Assembly: GCA_031414805.1 (NCBI GenBank)
Contig: JANOQJ010000006.1
Location: 38,378 to 102,377 of the forward strand
DNA length: 64,000 bases
Reading direction: 5' to 3'
From: JAAFIW01 sp031414805
GTDB taxonomy: Bacteria > Pseudomonadota > Gammaproteobacteria > Burkholderiales > Burkholderiaceae_C
The notes under the pieces were generated by a model. The model made no database searches, was not told where the DNA came from, and saw only the letters and a program-made list of their open reading frames with translations. Positions 25,382 to 33,453 of the stretch are shown in pieces. The position numbers and the translations under genes were made by a program. Positions within the stretch are counted from its first letter, which is position 1; each line of letters begins with the position of its first letter.

Positions 25382-25875
25382 AGCCGAGACTGGATTTCAA
25401 TAACCTGTTCGGCCAATCCACCTGCTTTGCTGTCGTCCCAGCGCAGACGAACCGTACAAATATAGCTGTCGTTACAAGTAATGGCACCGCAGGTGGTGGT
25501 GTCCGTAGCGACGCCCATAGTGTCTCGCGCACTGCCAATCCAGTCACGCATATTGTTCTGCGCTAAAGTTACGCCGCTAAAACCAGCGGGACCGCAGACG
25601 TATCCGGTGTTATAACTGCCGCCTTTTGCGTTTTCCCGGTCAACGCGCATAGCGTCCATGATGAATTGAGTCAACATGATGGCTTGAGACCTTTGAACGC
25701 TGCTTTGATTGCCTTGTAGTGCGCGGGTTTGAAGCGATGCCATTCCGAGTAAACCGAAACTTAAAATTAAAACCGAAACCAATATCTCGATAAGGGTCGC
25801 ACCACGTTGATGCGGTGCTGTTGATCGTCCGGCAAGACGCTCGGTACGGCGGGGATAAAACTGATCAAGCTTCAT
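25378..25875 (-). CDS. pilV: Minor pilin PilV
   Basis: The ~165-residue protein has the prepilin site G-ATLIEILVSVLILSFGLLG followed by MASLQTRALQGNQSS, characteristic of PilV. Prepilin peptidase would cleave after the Gly. The longer in-frame extension to 25950 would read back into fimT, so the ATG at 25875 in the short gap after fimT is preferred. It sits between fimT and pilW with tight spacing. Confidence 0.88.
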   Translation of the reverse strand: MKLDQFYPRRTERLAGRSTAPHQRGATLIEILVSVLILSFGLLGMASLQTRALQGNQSSVQRSQAIMLTQFIMDAMRVDRENAKGGSYNTGYVCGPAGFSGVTLAQNNMRDWIGSARDTMGVATDTTTCGAITCNDSYICTVRLRWDDSKAGGLAEQVIEIQSRL

Positions 25876-25888
25876 GTAGGTATACCTG

Positions 25889-26485
25889 TCAGAGCGCCGG
25901 ACAAGCGGAGGTAATTCCGGTTGGTTTGGTGATGGTGATTCGGCCAGCAATGCTGATGGTGAGATCGCGTGCCCGTGTGTTATTCGTCAGCGCAGAAGAT
26001 GTACTGCAAACCCTGATGACCCCGGTCTGAAAAGCGCCAGTTAAAACAGTTTTGGATCTTCCGTCGGCGCTGTATGACACGTAGTCGACAACATTAGTAT
26101 TGCCTGAAATTGCGATGGAAGAAGGCAATGACTGAACCACAAAGCTAACGGTTTCGCCAGCATCAATCGAAGGCGTTGCAGTGGCTCGGGTTGCGTCCGC
26201 GAAGCCGATCCATCCCGTGCTCCACGATCCGCTAGTTGTACAACTTGTACCGTTACTGCTTTTGCATACCGTCATGCGCGTGCCACGACGAGTCGCTTCC
26301 GATTTTGCTTGCAGCAAGGATGTGTAGAGCTCATTTGTTGCAGTTGACAAACGGGTAGAGGCAATCGTCTGTTGAAAGCTCGGTACTGCAAGCGCGGTCA
26401 GAATGGCTAGCAGACTGATAACCACCATGAGTTCAATCAACGTGAATCCGTGGTTTCTATTTCCGATTGGGTGGAGATCAGGCAT
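25889..26485 (-). CDS. fimT: Pseudopilin FimT/GspH family
   Basis: The 198-residue protein carries the class III leader with G-FTLIELMVVISLLAILTA, then LAVPSFQQTIASTRLSTATN and ELYTSLLQAKSEATRRG, which identify the FimT/GspH family. It is the first gene of the cluster fimT-pilV-pilW-pilX-pilY1-pilE. The C-terminal GspH beta-domain follows. Confidence 0.9.
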   Translation of the reverse strand: MPDLHPIGNRNHGFTLIELMVVISLLAILTALAVPSFQQTIASTRLSTATNELYTSLLQAKSEATRRGTRMTVCKSSNGTSCTTSGSWSTGWIGFADATRATATPSIDAGETVSFVVQSLPSSIAISGNTNVVDYVSYSADGRSKTVLTGAFQTGVIRVCSTSSALTNNTRARDLTISIAGRITITKPTGITSACPAL

Positions 26486-26754
26486 ATACAGATTAAAAAT
26501 GTAGTTGTGATTGTCTTCGCCGGCTTGTTGGTAACAAGTGTCACCGGACTAATGGCGATTTTCGCCTGATAGCCGGTTTGGTTGAACTTGTCGTCTCCGC
26601 GCGTTGCTTGTGTGGGCCCTGCGCTTGGGTGGCTTGGTAACAAGCCTATTTTGCCCAGCCCTACCTGCTGCTCATTAATTGATAGCAAACAAAGCTTAAT
26701 TTATAAGGGCAGATGACCATTTTCGGTACAAAAATCGGCAAGTGAAGCAGTTTT
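26486..26754. other. Intergenic region upstream of the minor pilin operon
   Basis: This 269-base gap probably contains the promoter of the fimT-pil operon (minus) and the 3' end region of nrdR. It contains a degenerate repeat copy at about 26679-26722. No gene is recognised. Confidence 0.4.
26679..26722 (+). repeat. Degenerate dispersed repeat copy
   Basis: AATTGATAGCAAACAAAGCT then TAATTTATAAGGGCAGATGA keeps the ends of the repeat but has lost the GCTGCTTGAGCAG palindrome. Confidence 0.6.
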
Positions 26755-27204
26755 CTAACGCCGAACCTCTTCCACCAGCGCCCGAAACTCGTCCACATCC
26801 TCAAAGCTTCGATAAACACTGGCAAACCGAACATAGGCCACTTTGTCCAGCTTCTTCAGCTCCCGCATCACAAGCTCCCCAATGCGTGAAGACTGCACTT
26901 CGCGCAGGCCCAGGTTGAGTAACTTTTCTTCAATGCGCTCGATCGCGCTATCAATCTGCTCAGTGCTCACGGGCCGTTTGCGCAGCGCCAGATTCATGCT
27001 GCCTCGCAGTTTCAGACGTTCGAACTCGATACGGCGCCCATCTTTCTTGACGACTGCGGGAAAGTTGACATCTGGGCGCTCGTACGTTGTAAAGCGTTTC
27101 TCGCAGCTGCCGCACTGCCTGCGCCTGCGGATGAAATCCCCTTCTTCTGACACGCGGGTTTCGACCACTTGGGTCTCTCCGTGGCTGCAGAAGGGGCATT
27201 TCAT
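26755..27204 (-). CDS. nrdR: Transcriptional repressor NrdR
   Basis: The 149-residue protein has an N-terminal zinc ribbon with two CxxC pairs (MKCPFCSHGETQ and RQCGSCEKRF) and a following ATP-cone domain (FPAVVKKDGRRIEFERLKLR). NrdR senses adenine nucleotides and represses ribonucleotide reductase genes. The last third (VAYVRFASVYRSFEDVDEFR) is canonical. It starts three bases after the glyA stop, the usual glyA-nrdR arrangement in Burkholderiales. Confidence 0.95.
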   Translation of the reverse strand: MKCPFCSHGETQVVETRVSEEGDFIRRRRQCGSCEKRFTTYERPDVNFPAVVKKDGRRIEFERLKLRGSMNLALRKRPVSTEQIDSAIERIEEKLLNLGLREVQSSRIGELVMRELKKLDKVAYVRFASVYRSFEDVDEFRALVEEVRR

Positions 27205-27207
27205 GGG

Positions 27208-28452
27208 CTAGCCGTAGACGGGAAAGCGGGCGGTCAGGGCGTTGACTTTGGTTCGCACGGCGGTAATGTTGCTTGCATCGCGCGGGTTGTCCAGCACGTC
27301 GGCAATCAAATGCGCTGTCTGGCGGGCTTCTTCTTCTTTGAAGCCGCGAGTTGTCATGGCTGGGGTACCAATTCGCACACCGCTGGTGGTCATTGGCTTT
27401 TCGGGGTCGTTGGGGATGGCGTTTTTGTTGATGGTCATGTGGGCGTCGCCCAGTACTGCTTCAGCTTCCTTGCCAGTAATAGATTTAGCGCGTAGGTCAA
27501 CCAGCATGACGTGGCTTTCGGTTCGGCCACTCACGATTCGCAGGCCTCGTTGTGTCAGTGTTTCGGCTACAACGATGGCGTTGCGTGCGACCTGTTGCTG
27601 ATAAAGCTTGAAGCCTGGTTCCAACGCTTCCTTGAATGCCACGGCTTTGGCTGCAATCACGTGCATCAGGGGGCCGCCTTGCAATCCGGGGAAGATGGCG
27701 CTGTTGATGGCCTTTTCGTGCTGGCTCTTCATCAAAATGATGCCGCCGCGTGGGCCGCGCAGACTCTTGTGGGTGGTAGAGGTCACTACATCCGCATGAG
27801 GAACCGGGTTGGGGTAGACGCCCGCAGCAATCAGGCCAGCGTAATGCGCCATGTCGACCATAAAGATCGCCCCCACGTCTTTGGCCACTTTGGCAAAGCG
27901 CTCAAAGTCAATCCGCAGCGAATAGGCTGAGGCTCCCGCGATGATCAGCTTGGGTTTGGACTCGTGGGCTTTGCGCTCCATCGCGTCGTAGTCAATTTCT
28001 TCTTTGTCGTTCAGACCATAGCTCACCACATGGAACCATTTGCCGCTGATGTTCAAGGGCATGCCGTGGGTCAAGTGCCCGCCTTCGGCGAGGCTCATAC
28101 CTAATATGGTGTCGCCTGGCTTCAGAAAAGCCAAGAACACAGCTTCGTTGGCAGAAGCCCCGCAGTGCGGCTGCACATTGGCCGCATCGGCACCAAAAAT
28201 CTGCTTTACGCGATCTATTGCCAGCTGTTCGGCAATGTCGACATGTTCACAGCCGCCGTAGTAGCGCTTGCCTGGGTAGCCCTCTGCGTATTTATTGGTC
28301 AGCTGCGTGCCTTGCGCCTGCATGACGGCGGGCGACGCGTAGTTCTCGCTGGCAATGAGCTCAATGTGGTGCTCTTGGCGGGCGTTTTCCGCCTGAATGG
28401 CGGCCCACAGAATGGGATCTGTTTGCTCAATAAGGTGGTTTCGGTTGTACAT
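27208..28452 (-). CDS. glyA: Serine hydroxymethyltransferase
   Basis: The 414-residue PLP enzyme interconverts serine and glycine with tetrahydrofolate. Motifs are HIELIASENYASPAVMQAQG, YAEGYPGKRYYGGCEHVD, the PLP-lysine region DVVTSTTHKSLRGPRGG and SGVRIGTPAMTTRGF. An in-frame extension upstream exists, but AAGGA precedes the ATG at 28452 and the family start (MYNRNHLIEQTDP) is there. It forms an operon with nrdR. No glycine riboswitch was recognised in the 233-base upstream gap. Confidence 0.96.
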   Translation of the reverse strand: MYNRNHLIEQTDPILWAAIQAENARQEHHIELIASENYASPAVMQAQGTQLTNKYAEGYPGKRYYGGCEHVDIAEQLAIDRVKQIFGADAANVQPHCGASANEAVFLAFLKPGDTILGMSLAEGGHLTHGMPLNISGKWFHVVSYGLNDKEEIDYDAMERKAHESKPKLIIAGASAYSLRIDFERFAKVAKDVGAIFMVDMAHYAGLIAAGVYPNPVPHADVVTSTTHKSLRGPRGGIILMKSQHEKAINSAIFPGLQGGPLMHVIAAKAVAFKEALEPGFKLYQQQVARNAIVVAETLTQRGLRIVSGRTESHVMLVDLRAKSITGKEAEAVLGDAHMTINKNAIPNDPEKPMTTSGVRIGTPAMTTRGFKEEEARQTAHLIADVLDNPRDASNITAVRTKVNALTARFPVYG

Positions 28453-28685
28453 GGCAGTCCTTGAGGAAGGTTGACCCTGAGCTTCGCGCAGATAGCAAAT
28501 ACAGGGGCTGCCCAGGCGAACGGCTGAACACTGGAACGGCCCAAGCCGCCCAGCGGCACGCTTCCCAGTGGTTTTGTACAAGCCAGCCTTGCTTCAGTCC
28601 ACGTCAGCGCTGCCAAGTTGGGGTTCGCGCCTATCGCCAGTTGCGTGCGCTGCGAGTGTAGCCCAGCACCCGGCGCTTCGGTCAA

Positions 28686-29504
28686 TTAAGAGGTGGCCAA
28701 GGTAGCCACTTTTTCTTCGTTTTCAGCCGGAGGTTCAACCGGGGTGGTTGTGCGAATCGCATCCACTGCAGGCTGGGGTAGGGCACGGCCAGTTGCAACC
28801 TGGTGCAGCCGGGCGTGTTCGGCCATCACTTTGTATGCGTAGCCCCCATCGTTTTCCATGTTGGCAGCGCCGACGTAAAACTTCAGCCCGGCTTGTACCG
28901 AACCGGCCCGCTTGATGCATTCCTGCAGCACCTTGACGCCCACTCGCAGGTTGGTGACGGGGTCGAACGCTGCCAGTTTGCCGCCGTAGTTGGCGTATTT
29001 GTCGCTGTGGATGCCGGTCATGACCTGCATCAGCCCTTGTGCGCCCACTGGGCTCTGTGCAAAGGGGTTGAATCCAGATTCGACGGCCATGATGGCCAGA
29101 ATCAAGGTGGGATCCAGCTTGGTTGACGCGCCCAGGTCGTATGCCTCTGCTACCAGCGCTGCGATGGGCTCAGGTGCAACGCGGTATTTTTTACTCAACC
29201 AATAGGCCACTGCAGCCTGCTGCTTTGGTAGGTCTTTCGGGTTGGTCGCCGTGGCGCGGTCGATGGCATCGAGTTCCACGGGCTCGCTGGGCTCCGCCGC
29301 CACTAGATGGCGCTGCTGCAACCAACCCATGAGTTTGACCTCTCCGTTGTGACGCAAGTCGGGGCGGGCGGTGAGGGTGACGACACAGAAAACGACGGCC
29401 AGGCCAACCAGGGCAAAGCTGTTATGGGTGATTTCAAAAAAACCTTGAACCACATCGGTGGTGAAGGTGCGCAGTCCTTGACTGAACTCGGTTAACACGC
29501 TCAT
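28686..29504 (-). CDS. Lytic transglycosylase (SLT domain)
   Basis: The 272-residue protein has an N-terminal membrane helix (FALVGLAVVFCVVTLTA, residues ~30-46) and a C-terminal Slt domain. The catalytic Glu lies in ILAIMAVESGFNPFAQSPVG, followed by AQGLMQVM and the later NLRVGVKVLQECIKRAG. It would cleave peptidoglycan glycan strands, making 1,6-anhydromuramic ends, from an inner-membrane anchor. A good AAGGAG precedes the start. It is transcribed alone. The specific role is not readable. Confidence 0.88.
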   Translation of the reverse strand: MSVLTEFSQGLRTFTTDVVQGFFEITHNSFALVGLAVVFCVVTLTARPDLRHNGEVKLMGWLQQRHLVAAEPSEPVELDAIDRATATNPKDLPKQQAAVAYWLSKKYRVAPEPIAALVAEAYDLGASTKLDPTLILAIMAVESGFNPFAQSPVGAQGLMQVMTGIHSDKYANYGGKLAAFDPVTNLRVGVKVLQECIKRAGSVQAGLKFYVGAANMENDGGYAYKVMAEHARLHQVATGRALPQPAVDAIRTTTPVEPPAENEEKVATLATS

Positions 29505-29897
29505 GAGCGACTCCTTGTGATGACGCTGGCTCGCGGGGCTGTGCTCGATGGCAACAGGGCGGGTGGCGCTCAGCCAGAATTTTTAAGGCTGAGGGTCTGT
29601 CTGCATGCCCGTGCGTGGGGCTGGTGCAGCAACTTACTGAAAACCGACGGTCGCTTGAGCACGCTCAGCGCTATTCGGGTTGACCCCGACAATGCCAGAG
29701 TTCGGCGGATTCTAGGGAGTCTAAATATCGAGTCAAGACTATCAAATCGATTTAATATTCCAAATAATGACTTTTTGGCGACTTTTGTGGCATTTTTCCC
29801 GGCTTTTTAGGTTTTTTGAAAGTAGCCTCTAAGAAAGTTTGTCTGAGGCGAATCAGCGGCCGCCCGATCAGATGCTCGTTTTGATACAAAAACATGC
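29505..29897. other. Intergenic region, no gene recognised
   Basis: This ~390-base stretch lies between the start of the lytic transglycosylase gene (minus) and the promoter of the candidate small RNA (plus). It turns AT-rich from ~29700 to 29830, which fits divergent promoters. No conserved coding frame is seen. Confidence 0.4.
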
Positions 29898-29926
29898 TTG
29901 AAACCGGCCGCAAATCGGACTAAATT
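29898..29926 (+). promoter_or_regulatory. Sigma-70-type promoter of a candidate small RNA
   Basis: A TTGAAA -35 box (29898-29903), a spacer of exactly 17 bases and a TAAATT -10 box (29921-29926) make the best sigma-70 promoter seen in this window. Transcription would start near 29933. Confidence 0.6.
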
Positions 29927-29932
29927 GCACCT

Positions 29933-30126
29933 GCCTGAGCCTATTCAGGCGCTGGCTGAAAACTGGTTTCATCGCCAACAACAGCCCCCTCATGGAAGCA
30001 ATCTTTTGCTTCCTACGCACTGTGGGACTTTTATCTCCCGCAGTGCGACCCCAGACGGCATGGGACTTGTGCCCGCCGTCAGGCCCGAAGAACAGGTCGC
30101 GTACCAGTTCTTCGGGCTTTTTGCAT
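29933..30126 (+). ncRNA. Candidate structured small RNA or leader RNA
   Basis: Between a good promoter and a strong terminator lie ~190 bases packed with hairpins: GCCTGA/TCAGGC at ~29933-29950, GGAAGCAA/TTGCTTCC at ~29994-30013, a 12-bp stem CGCACTGTGGGA/TCCCGCAGTGCG at ~30017-30048, and GACGGC...GCCGTC at ~30054-30080. No open frame starts well inside it. It could be a free small RNA, or an attenuated leader of the DUF349 gene that starts at 30254. Repeated GGGA in the hairpins could suit an RNA-binding protein such as CsrA (speculative). It does not match a family I can name. Confidence 0.5.
30087..30126 (+). terminator. Rho-independent terminator
   Basis: The perfect 11-bp stem GCCCGAAGAAC / GTTCTTCGGGC with a ~13-base loop is followed directly by TTTTT. 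It ends the candidate small RNA, or acts as an attenuator ~130 bases upstream of the DUF349 gene. Confidence 0.85.
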
Positions 30127-30253
30127 TCTGTGCAGGTTCATTTTTATGCCGAGATTTCCCTCAACCGCCCCGGACCTGTTCAGCTTCGGAAGACCGACAC
30201 CATTTAGCGGTGAAAATACGCCCCTTCAATTTGTTCCCCTAGAAAAATAGCTT

Positions 30254-33200
30254 GTGACTACAGCCAACTCCAAATCCGACCTCCATCCTCTTGACGCACT
30301 GACCGGCGGTGCTTTTTCTGCCCCTACCTCGGGCGAGCGCGCGGCCCGCGTACGGGAGTGGCTGGCTACAGGTCCGTCTGCAGAGCAAATGCAGGACGTG
30401 TTTAAAGACCTCAGCGGTCGCGACAAGGGCGCTGCGAAGCTGCTGCGTGAAAAGTTGGACGAGATCAAGCGGCTAAAGAATCAGGAAGGCATCGCCGTTG
30501 AATGGGCCGCTAAAGCCCAGCATCTGCTGGATGCCACCAAGCTCAATATTGCAGACGCCCTGGCTTGGCAGCGAGATGCCGCGAAGGCAGGCGCACCGCT
30601 GTCCCGTGAGCCGCTCGCAAGTTTGAAAGTGCAAGTTGCGGCACGTATCAAGGGCATTGAAGATTTGCAGCACCGCGTGCAGGTGCAGCGCGAGGCCGCG
30701 GTGCTGCTGGCTCAACGCATTGAGTTGTTGTCGACAAAGCCGTGGCGCGATGCGCAGACGGCCTTCGAGGCGCTCGGAAACGATGTGCCGCATTGGCAAA
30801 GCCAGGCACAGGTGCTCCCGGCTGACGCCAACTGGAGCAGCATCGACGCTAAGTTTGCCCCACTGCTGGAGTCGTCCACCACCCAATTGAATGTGGTGTG
30901 GGAGGCCTTTCAATCGGCTTTGGCGCAGGCCGTGGCGGCGGCGGATGATTTCAACGCGCCGCTGCCCCCAGTACCCGTATGGGCTGACGAGTTGCGTGCC
31001 GTACGGGGCGTAGTGGCACCCGCTCCCGCCTCACCAAGCAAACCCAAAATTGATCCCGAAATACGTGCGCAGAGCAATAAAGCCGTGCACGATGCGCTAC
31101 AAAAATTAGAGCAGGAAATTGCTCAAGGACATGGCAAGGCAAGTGCTGGCGCTGCGAACGCCTTGCGTGCGGCGCTCAAGGAGCATGGTCGCAACATCGA
31201 CGGCAAACTGGACCATCAGGCGCATACCGCCCTGGGTGCGGCCGGCGAGTTGGAGGGTTGGCAGCGCTGGCGAGCAGACCAGTTGCGCCAGGAGTTGGTG
31301 GCCAAGGCGGAAGACCTGTTTGAGACGGTGCAGCCGCGCGCGCCGCGCAAGGATCGGGCGGAACGGATGAAAGCTGACGCCGCAGACGCAGTTGCAGAGC
31401 TGGTTACGGGTGAGGTCACGGGTGTGCAAGCCGTTGAGATGCCTGCTGACACGGAACAGACAGAAGTTGCGGCGCAAGCCTTTCCTGAAACGTTAGCAGT
31501 GGTCACGCCGGAGACCACAGATCCGACGGCAGAACTCACCCCCCCAGCGCCTGCCGAACCCGAACATACGTTGCACTTGCATCACGTTTCCGCCCTGCGC
31601 CGCCCCCGTTTCGGTGGCCGCAAGATGCAGGAAACGCTACGCAACTTGCGCGACCAGTGGAAGCAGACCGACCAGGGCGGCCCGCCTAATCATGGGTTGT
31701 GGAAACGCTTTGACGATGCCTGCAACGAGGCCTACAAGATTGTGGAGGCGTGGCTGGACAAGGTCAAAGCCGAAGCCGCCGAGAACAAAGCGCACCGCCT
31801 GGAGCTCATCGAAGAGATCAAGGCCTTCGCCGCCGACAACGCCACTGCCAAAGACGGTGACTGGAAAGGCTTTAACCGCGTGTTGGGCCAGTTTGAAGCG
31901 CGCTGGCGCGATGCCGGGCACCTCAGCGAAAAAGCCTTTGCCGAGCTGCAACCGCAGTTCAAACAAGTGCTCGACCACGCTGCCGCGCCTCTTCTGGCCA
32001 TGCAAACGCAAAGCTTGGCACGTCGCCACGCGATGATTGACGAGGCCGTTGCGCTAGGTGCCGCGCCCATGATGCGCATCGACGCGGTGCGCGCTTTGCA
32101 GCAGCGTTGGCAAGCCGAGGCACAGCATGTACCGGTGGAGCGCAGGCAAGAGCAAAAACTGTGGGATGCGTTTCGTAAGCCGATTGACGACGCTTTCAAT
32201 CGCAAAACTGAAGAAAGATCCAAAGCCGACGCGGCGTTGGGCGAGCGCGATCGCATGGTGCTGGATGCTGCCAAAACATTGGAAACAGCCAACGCCAGCG
32301 GTGATGCCGGGCGTATTCGCGCGGCCATTGCCGGCCTGGAGGCCGCATTGCGTGGCCAGGCACAAGCCCAGGCCGTGGTTGCCCAAAACGTGGCAACAAC
32401 AGCAGAAAATGAAGCAAAACAGGCTGTAGCCCTTGAAAATACTGCTCAAGCAGCTATTGAAAACGTAGCGCCTGCTGCTGTTGATTCAACAGATTCAACA
32501 GCTACATCTCAAGCGCTCGACGCACCGCAAGCGGCTGACGCGTCGGCAAGCCCGGACGATTCGGCCCCGCCCGCGCCAGAACAAGACCAACCCGCAATAC
32601 CACCAGCGCCCGTCAAGCCTGCAGCCAAGCCTGTTGTGGCGATGCGCGGTGACGACCGTCCCGGACAGAAAAAGGCCGAGCCCACGCAAGCTGCACGCGG
32701 CGGCAAGTTTGGTGATCGAAAAGGCCCACCCGGCGCAGGCGCCGGTGGCCGCGGTGATGCCCGTGGCCCGCGCCCCTCCGGTGACAACCGCTTCGAGCCG
32801 TTTCGGCCTGAAGGCCGTGGTGACCGCGGCGGCGATCGTGGTGGATGGACAGACAGAGGCCCCGCGTCAGACGCGCCACGACTGGGTGACTCAGCTTTCC
32901 GCGCCCAGCGAGAGGCCTTGGAGCATGCCGAGATGGCCCTCAAAAAGCTGGCCGCCCAAGCCCACGGTGAGTCATTGACGGGCTTATTGAACGCCTGGCA
33001 GCAACGCTCAGCCGATGCTGTGCCTAGCAGCCAGGAGCTGGGCCGTGCTGTCCCCGCCGCGATGCGCACCGCCTGGAGCCAGGCCATTGCCAAAGACGCG
33101 TCTGGAGATGCCTCCGAAGCCTTGCTTCGCTTGGAGATGGCCAGCGAGGCACCCACACCGGCCGAACACATCAACGCCAGGCGAGCGCTGCAACTGAAAA

Positions 33201-33334
33201 TGTTGACCCAGCGCAACGCCGCCACACCGGCAGAAACCTGGGGCCAGGACGCCGCCAAGGTCTTGGCAACCGCGCACGACGAAGCCAGTGCGCGCCGCTT
33301 GCAAAACGCGCTGAAAAATCTGCTGCGGCGATAG
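30254..33334 (+). CDS. DUF349 domain-containing protein
   Basis: The 1026-residue protein starts at GTG and is almost entirely helical and charged. DUF349-type segments with conserved Trp occur, for example KMQETLRNLRDQWKQTDQGG, HGLWKRFDDACNEAY, DWKGFNRVLGQFEARWRDAG and EQKLWDAFRKPIDDAFNRK. A low-complexity linker (residues ~715-900), rich in Ala/Pro then Gly/Arg/Asp (GRGDRGGDRGG), precedes a C-terminal helical domain. The molecular function is unknown; the Gly/Arg-rich tract suggests nucleic-acid contact (inference). Part of the linker (ALENTAQAAIENVAPAAV) is encoded by a copy of the dispersed repeat. A candidate attenuator lies upstream. It is transcribed alone. Confidence 0.85.
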   Translation: MTTANSKSDLHPLDALTGGAFSAPTSGERAARVREWLATGPSAEQMQDVFKDLSGRDKGAAKLLREKLDEIKRLKNQEGIAVEWAAKAQHLLDATKLNIADALAWQRDAAKAGAPLSREPLASLKVQVAARIKGIEDLQHRVQVQREAAVLLAQRIELLSTKPWRDAQTAFEALGNDVPHWQSQAQVLPADANWSSIDAKFAPLLESSTTQLNVVWEAFQSALAQAVAAADDFNAPLPPVPVWADELRAVRGVVAPAPASPSKPKIDPEIRAQSNKAVHDALQKLEQEIAQGHGKASAGAANALRAALKEHGRNIDGKLDHQAHTALGAAGELEGWQRWRADQLRQELVAKAEDLFETVQPRAPRKDRAERMKADAADAVAELVTGEVTGVQAVEMPADTEQTEVAAQAFPETLAVVTPETTDPTAELTPPAPAEPEHTLHLHHVSALRRPRFGGRKMQETLRNLRDQWKQTDQGGPPNHGLWKRFDDACNEAYKIVEAWLDKVKAEAAENKAHRLELIEEIKAFAADNATAKDGDWKGFNRVLGQFEARWRDAGHLSEKAFAELQPQFKQVLDHAAAPLLAMQTQSLARRHAMIDEAVALGAAPMMRIDAVRALQQRWQAEAQHVPVERRQEQKLWDAFRKPIDDAFNRKTEERSKADAALGERDRMVLDAAKTLETANASGDAGRIRAAIAGLEAALRGQAQAQAVVAQNVATTAENEAKQAVALENTAQAAIENVAPAAVDSTDSTATSQALDAPQAADASASPDDSAPPAPEQDQPAIPPAPVKPAAKPVVAMRGDDRPGQKKAEPTQAARGGKFGDRKGPPGAGAGGRGDARGPRPSGDNRFEPFRPEGRGDRGGDRGGWTDRGPASDAPRLGDSAFRAQREALEHAEMALKKLAAQAHGESLTGLLNAWQQRSADAVPSSQELGRAVPAAMRTAWSQAIAKDASGDASEALLRLEMASEAPTPAEHINARRALQLKMLTQRNAATPAETWGQDAAKVLATAHDEASARRLQNALKNLLRR
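32416..32474 (-). repeat. Dispersed repeat copy inside the DUF349 gene
   Basis: GGCTGTAGCCCTTGAAAATA then CTGCTCAAGCAGCTATTGAA and a following GTAGC keep nearly the full consensus while remaining open in the plus-strand frame. The copy encodes part of the Ala-rich linker. Confidence 0.85.
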
Positions 33335-33453
33335 GTCAAATTCGGGGTCATTGAGTCACCAGTCTCCAACGCAACACGCCTAGGGCATTCCCTGAGCGTT
33401 GCAGTGCACAAAACTTGTACTCTGCGGCATCCCTTTGACCTTGGAGTTGTTTG

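Noticed and set aside
28453..28685. Glycine riboswitch upstream of glyA
   Set aside because: I could not find the paired aptamer architecture or its conserved core motifs in this 233-base gap.
29933..30126. 6S RNA (ssrS)
   Set aside because: The length is right, but there is no long closing stem between the ends and no large central bubble; several separate hairpins and an intrinsic terminator fit poorly.
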